DNA of 16,600 nucleotides from Loktanella sp. GTDB lineage: Bacteria; Pseudomonadota; Alphaproteobacteria; Rhodobacterales; Rhodobacteraceae. The DNA lies in contig PUNR01000308.1 in NCBI GenBank assembly GCA_003551805.1, positions 1 through 16,600 of the forward strand. The letters run 5' to 3'. This document shows, piece by piece, positions 14,468-16,600 of this stretch (positions are counted from its first letter, which is position 1; each line of letters opens with the position of its first letter). The position numbers were made by a program, and so were the translations under genes. The notes under the pieces were generated by a model. That model worked only from the letters and a program-made list of their open reading frames with translations, did not search any database and had not been told where the DNA came from.

Positions 14468-15253
14468 ATGCTTGATACGGCCCGAACGTCGGCCCCACTG
14501 GTGGAAATGGTCGGAATACACAAACGCTTTGGCGGTATCCACGCGGTCGAAGATGTATCGATTGACCTTTACCCAGGCGAAGTCGTGGGCGTGCTTGGGC
14601 ATAATGGTGCCGGAAAATCCTGCCTGATGCGGATCCTGTCCGGCGCGATGACAGCTACCGATGGCCAGATCCGCGTGAACGGCGCAGAAGTGACAATGGC
14701 AACGCCGCAAGAGGCCAAAATCCACGGCATCGAAACGATCTATCAGACACTGGCGCTTGCCAATCATCTGGACGCCGCGGCGAACCTGTTTCTGGGGCGA
14801 GAATTGAAAACCCGCTTTGGCAATCTGGACGATGCAAGGATGTATGCCGAAGCCAAAGACGCCCTGCGCCAGCTGAACCCCAATTTCAAGAACCTCAAAG
14901 ACCCCGTCGCGCAATTGTCCGGTGGACAGCGGCAGGTGATCGCAATTGCCCGCGCCATCTATTTTCAGGCCAAAATCCTGATTATGGATGAACCAACTGC
15001 CGCCCTTGGCCCGTCTGAAACCGCGATGGTCGCGGATTTGATCCGCCGATTGCAGGCTGACGGCATCGGTATTTTTCTTATCAGCCATGACATGCAGGAT
15101 GTCTTTGATCTGTGCGACAGGGTCATGGTGATGAACAAGGGCCGCGATGTCGGCACCTTTAAAATACAGGACGTCAACAAGGACGACATCCTGAGCCTGA
15201 TCATCAAAGGCACCCTGCCCGATGACTGGACCCCAAGAAGCGAACGGAACTGA
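14468..15253 (+). CDS. Sugar ABC transporter ATP-binding protein, single-domain (FrcA-like)
   Basis: This 261-residue ATPase energises the adjacent permease and binding protein. It shows the Walker A GHNGAGKS with K50, Q-loop Q93 (IYQTLAL), signature LSGGQRQ (150-156), Walker B ILIMDE with D174/E175 and switch H207 (LISHD). It has one nucleotide-binding domain, unlike the fused two-domain RbsA/XylG ATPases; this is the short FrcA-like arrangement known from rhizobial fructose importers, and the protein would work as a homodimer. The start at 14468 follows CAGGTGAT. The zinc dehydrogenase gene begins 2 nt after its stop, so the two are cotranslated. Walker A has the slightly unusual Cys52 where most relatives have Thr. 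Confidence 0.92.
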   Translation: MLDTARTSAPLVEMVGIHKRFGGIHAVEDVSIDLYPGEVVGVLGHNGAGKSCLMRILSGAMTATDGQIRVNGAEVTMATPQEAKIHGIETIYQTLALANHLDAAANLFLGRELKTRFGNLDDARMYAEAKDALRQLNPNFKNLKDPVAQLSGGQRQVIAIARAIYFQAKILIMDEPTAALGPSETAMVADLIRRLQADGIGIFLISHDMQDVFDLCDRVMVMNKGRDVGTFKIQDVNKDDILSLIIKGTLPDDWTPRSERN

Positions 15254-15255
15254 CC

Positions 15256-16266
15256 ATGCACATGATGAAAGCCGGTGTCGTCACCGCCCCCGGCAGCTTT
15301 GAAATTCAGGACCGGCCATTGCCTGACACGGCCCCCGACGGTTGGGTTCTGATCGACATTCAGGCTGTCGGCATCTGCGGCACGGATTATCATATCCTTG
15401 AAGGCAAGCACCCGTTTCTGGAATACCCCCGTGCAATCGGGCACGAGCTAAGCGGCCGCATCACCCAAGACGGCAATGGCTGGTCAAAAGGTGAATTGGT
15501 GGTCGTGAACCCCTATCTGTCCTGCGGCACCTGCCGTGCCTGCACCCGCTCCAAACCGAATTGCTGTTCCAACATTCAGGTGTTGGGCGTGCATCGCGAT
15601 GGCGGTCTGGTCACTCGGCTGGCGGTGCCGGCAAGCAACCTTTACCGCGCCGACAACCTGACACCGCAACAAGCAGCGATGGTCGAATTTCTGGCCATTG
15701 GCGCCCATGCCGTGCGCCGGTCCGATGTCGCCGCAGGTGATCGGGTGCTGGTCACGGGCGTCGGCCCCATCGGGATCGGCGTCGCGCTTTTCGCGCGGTT
15801 GATGGGCGCGGATGTGTCGTTGCTTGATCTGAGCGCGCAAAGACTGGAACTGGCGCGGCAGCGGTTCGGCTTTGAAAGCACCCATGCGTCCGTGGATGCG
15901 GCACACCATGCCACAAACGACGAAGGCTATGACGTTGTCTTTGACGCAACCGGCCACGGCGCTGCGATCGAGGCAGGCTTTGCCGCTGTCGGACATGGTG
16001 GTTCCTACACATTGGTCAGCGTCGTCAAAGACGACATCACATTCCATGATCCGGAATTTCACAAACGCGAAATGCGCCTGATCGGTAGCCGCAACGCGCT
16101 CAAGGCGGATTTTGACTGGGTCATGTCCGCCTTTCGTGAAGGTCAGATTGATGCGGATGCGCTATGTACCGAACAGATCACACTGGACGACTTTGCCGCC
16201 CGCTTTGCGCATCTTGCTGGCGACCGGTCCGGTCTGATCAAGGTGATCGTCCAGATCGGCAGCTGA
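15256..16266 (+). CDS. Zinc-dependent medium-chain dehydrogenase, sugar or sugar-acid substrate
   Basis: This 336-residue NAD-dependent medium-chain dehydrogenase is of the threonine/sorbitol/L-galactonate dehydrogenase type. Catalytic zinc ligands are C41 (VGICGTDYH), H63 with E64 (AIGHE) and E144 (MVEFLAIGAHA). The structural zinc site is C90, C93, C96 and C104. The Rossmann motif is GVGPIG (168-173), followed by an acidic strand end (SLLDLS) expected to favour NAD. The start at 15256 lies 2 nt from the ATPase stop; in-frame ATGs at 15262 and 15265 are alternatives. It is cotranscribed with the importer, so it probably acts on the imported sugar or an early product. The standard fucose route has no step for it. 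C5 oxidation of L-galactonate (as by LgoD), or sugar-alcohol oxidation, are candidates. Confidence 0.85.
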   Translation: MHMMKAGVVTAPGSFEIQDRPLPDTAPDGWVLIDIQAVGICGTDYHILEGKHPFLEYPRAIGHELSGRITQDGNGWSKGELVVVNPYLSCGTCRACTRSKPNCCSNIQVLGVHRDGGLVTRLAVPASNLYRADNLTPQQAAMVEFLAIGAHAVRRSDVAAGDRVLVTGVGPIGIGVALFARLMGADVSLLDLSAQRLELARQRFGFESTHASVDAAHHATNDEGYDVVFDATGHGAAIEAGFAAVGHGGSYTLVSVVKDDITFHDPEFHKREMRLIGSRNALKADFDWVMSAFREGQIDADALCTEQITLDDFAARFAHLAGDRSGLIKVIVQIGS

Positions 16267-16285
16267 CCGCCAGCTAGATTGCACC

Positions 16286-16600
16286 CTATCCCTTCACCCC
16301 CGACGAGATCATCACCGCTTCGGTCACGCGGCGCTGGAACACCAGATAGGCGATTGCTACCGGCATCGCTGCCAACAGCGCAACCGACATCACACGGGCA
16401 TATTGCACGCCGAATGTATCCTGCACCTGCGTGATGCCGACAGGGATTGTCATTGTGGATTCGCTTGTCGCGACAAGGAACGGCCAGAAAAACGCATTCC
16501 ATGCGCCGATAAAGGTGATGATCGCCAAAGCCGCCGTAATGCCCCAGTTCAGCGGCAGATAGACCTTGAACAACAGCGTATATTCGCCGCCACCATCCAG
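16286..16600 (-). CDS. Carbohydrate ABC permease, MalG/UgpE type, C-terminal part
   Basis: The last 104 residues of a binding-protein-dependent permease are visible; the N-terminus lies beyond the right edge. The visible part begins inside the coupling (EAA) loop, LDGGGEYTLLFKVYLPLNWG, followed by a membrane helix ALAIITFIGAWNAFFWPFL, the conserved TMTIPVGITQVQDTFG loop, a last helix ARVMSVALLAAMPVAIAYLV and the typical end FQRRVTEAVMISSGVKG. This is the CUT1 type, a different superfamily from the RbsC-like permease upstream, so a second sugar importer starts here. It converges with the zinc dehydrogenase gene, with 19 nt between the stops. Its cargo cannot be seen. Confidence 0.9.
   Translation of the reverse strand: MDGGGEYTLLFKVYLPLNWGITAALAIITFIGAWNAFFWPFLVATSESTMTIPVGITQVQDTFGVQYARVMSVALLAAMPVAIAYLVFQRRVTEAVMISSGVKG

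Noticed and set aside
1..16600. CRISPR arrays, tRNA or rRNA genes, prophage or insertion sequences
   Set aside because: No regularly spaced repeats, clover-leaf sequences, transposase or phage genes were seen on either strand; the dyads found are isolated.

Overview
The window looks like part of an alphaproteobacterial chromosome, probably a marine Rhodobacterales (Roseobacter-group) bacterium. This is inferred from the moderately high GC, the protein families and the single-domain FrcA-type sugar ATPase. No taxonomic marker gene is present.

Left part (1 to about 3470). An unrecognised membrane protein runs off the left edge. Next to it is a compact minus-strand operon: a small exported protein with a molybdopterin-oxidoreductase-like fold, a membrane histidine kinase (ATGA overlap) and a LuxR-type response regulator (7-nt gap). 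The exported protein contains no cysteine, so it probably acts as a sensory partner rather than a molybdenum enzyme. About 390 bases without a gene follow; they hold two clean inverted repeats.

Centre (3824 to 12264). This is a non-phosphorylating sugar-acid pathway best read as L-fucose (6-deoxy-L-galactose) catabolism. Mutarotase FucU supplies the right anomer. An aldo/keto reductase of the L-fucose/D-threo-aldose dehydrogenase type makes the lactone. An amidohydrolase-2 lactonase opens it to L-fuconate. A UxaA/altronate-dehydratase-family enzyme probably replaces the usual enolase-superfamily fuconate dehydratase. An SDR close to 2-keto-3-deoxy-L-fuconate dehydrogenase oxidises C4, and an FAH-family hydrolase is expected to cleave the diketo acid to pyruvate and lactate. 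Two GntR/FCD regulators sit in the block; the second appears to carry two winged-helix domains. A short UxaB/mannitol-dehydrogenase-like protein is the odd member.

Right part (12416 to 16266). An RbsC/FrcC-type permease, a periplasmic sugar-binding protein and a single-domain ATPase form a CUT2-type ABC importer, followed 2 nt later by a zinc-dependent medium-chain dehydrogenase. A strong hairpin separates the binding-protein and ATPase genes. A convergent minus-strand MalG-type permease, cut by the right edge, begins a second sugar transporter.

Together the centre and right part form a self-contained import, regulation and breakdown locus for a 6-deoxyhexose. The additional UxaB-like and zinc dehydrogenases raise the possibility that L-galactose/L-galactonate is also used.
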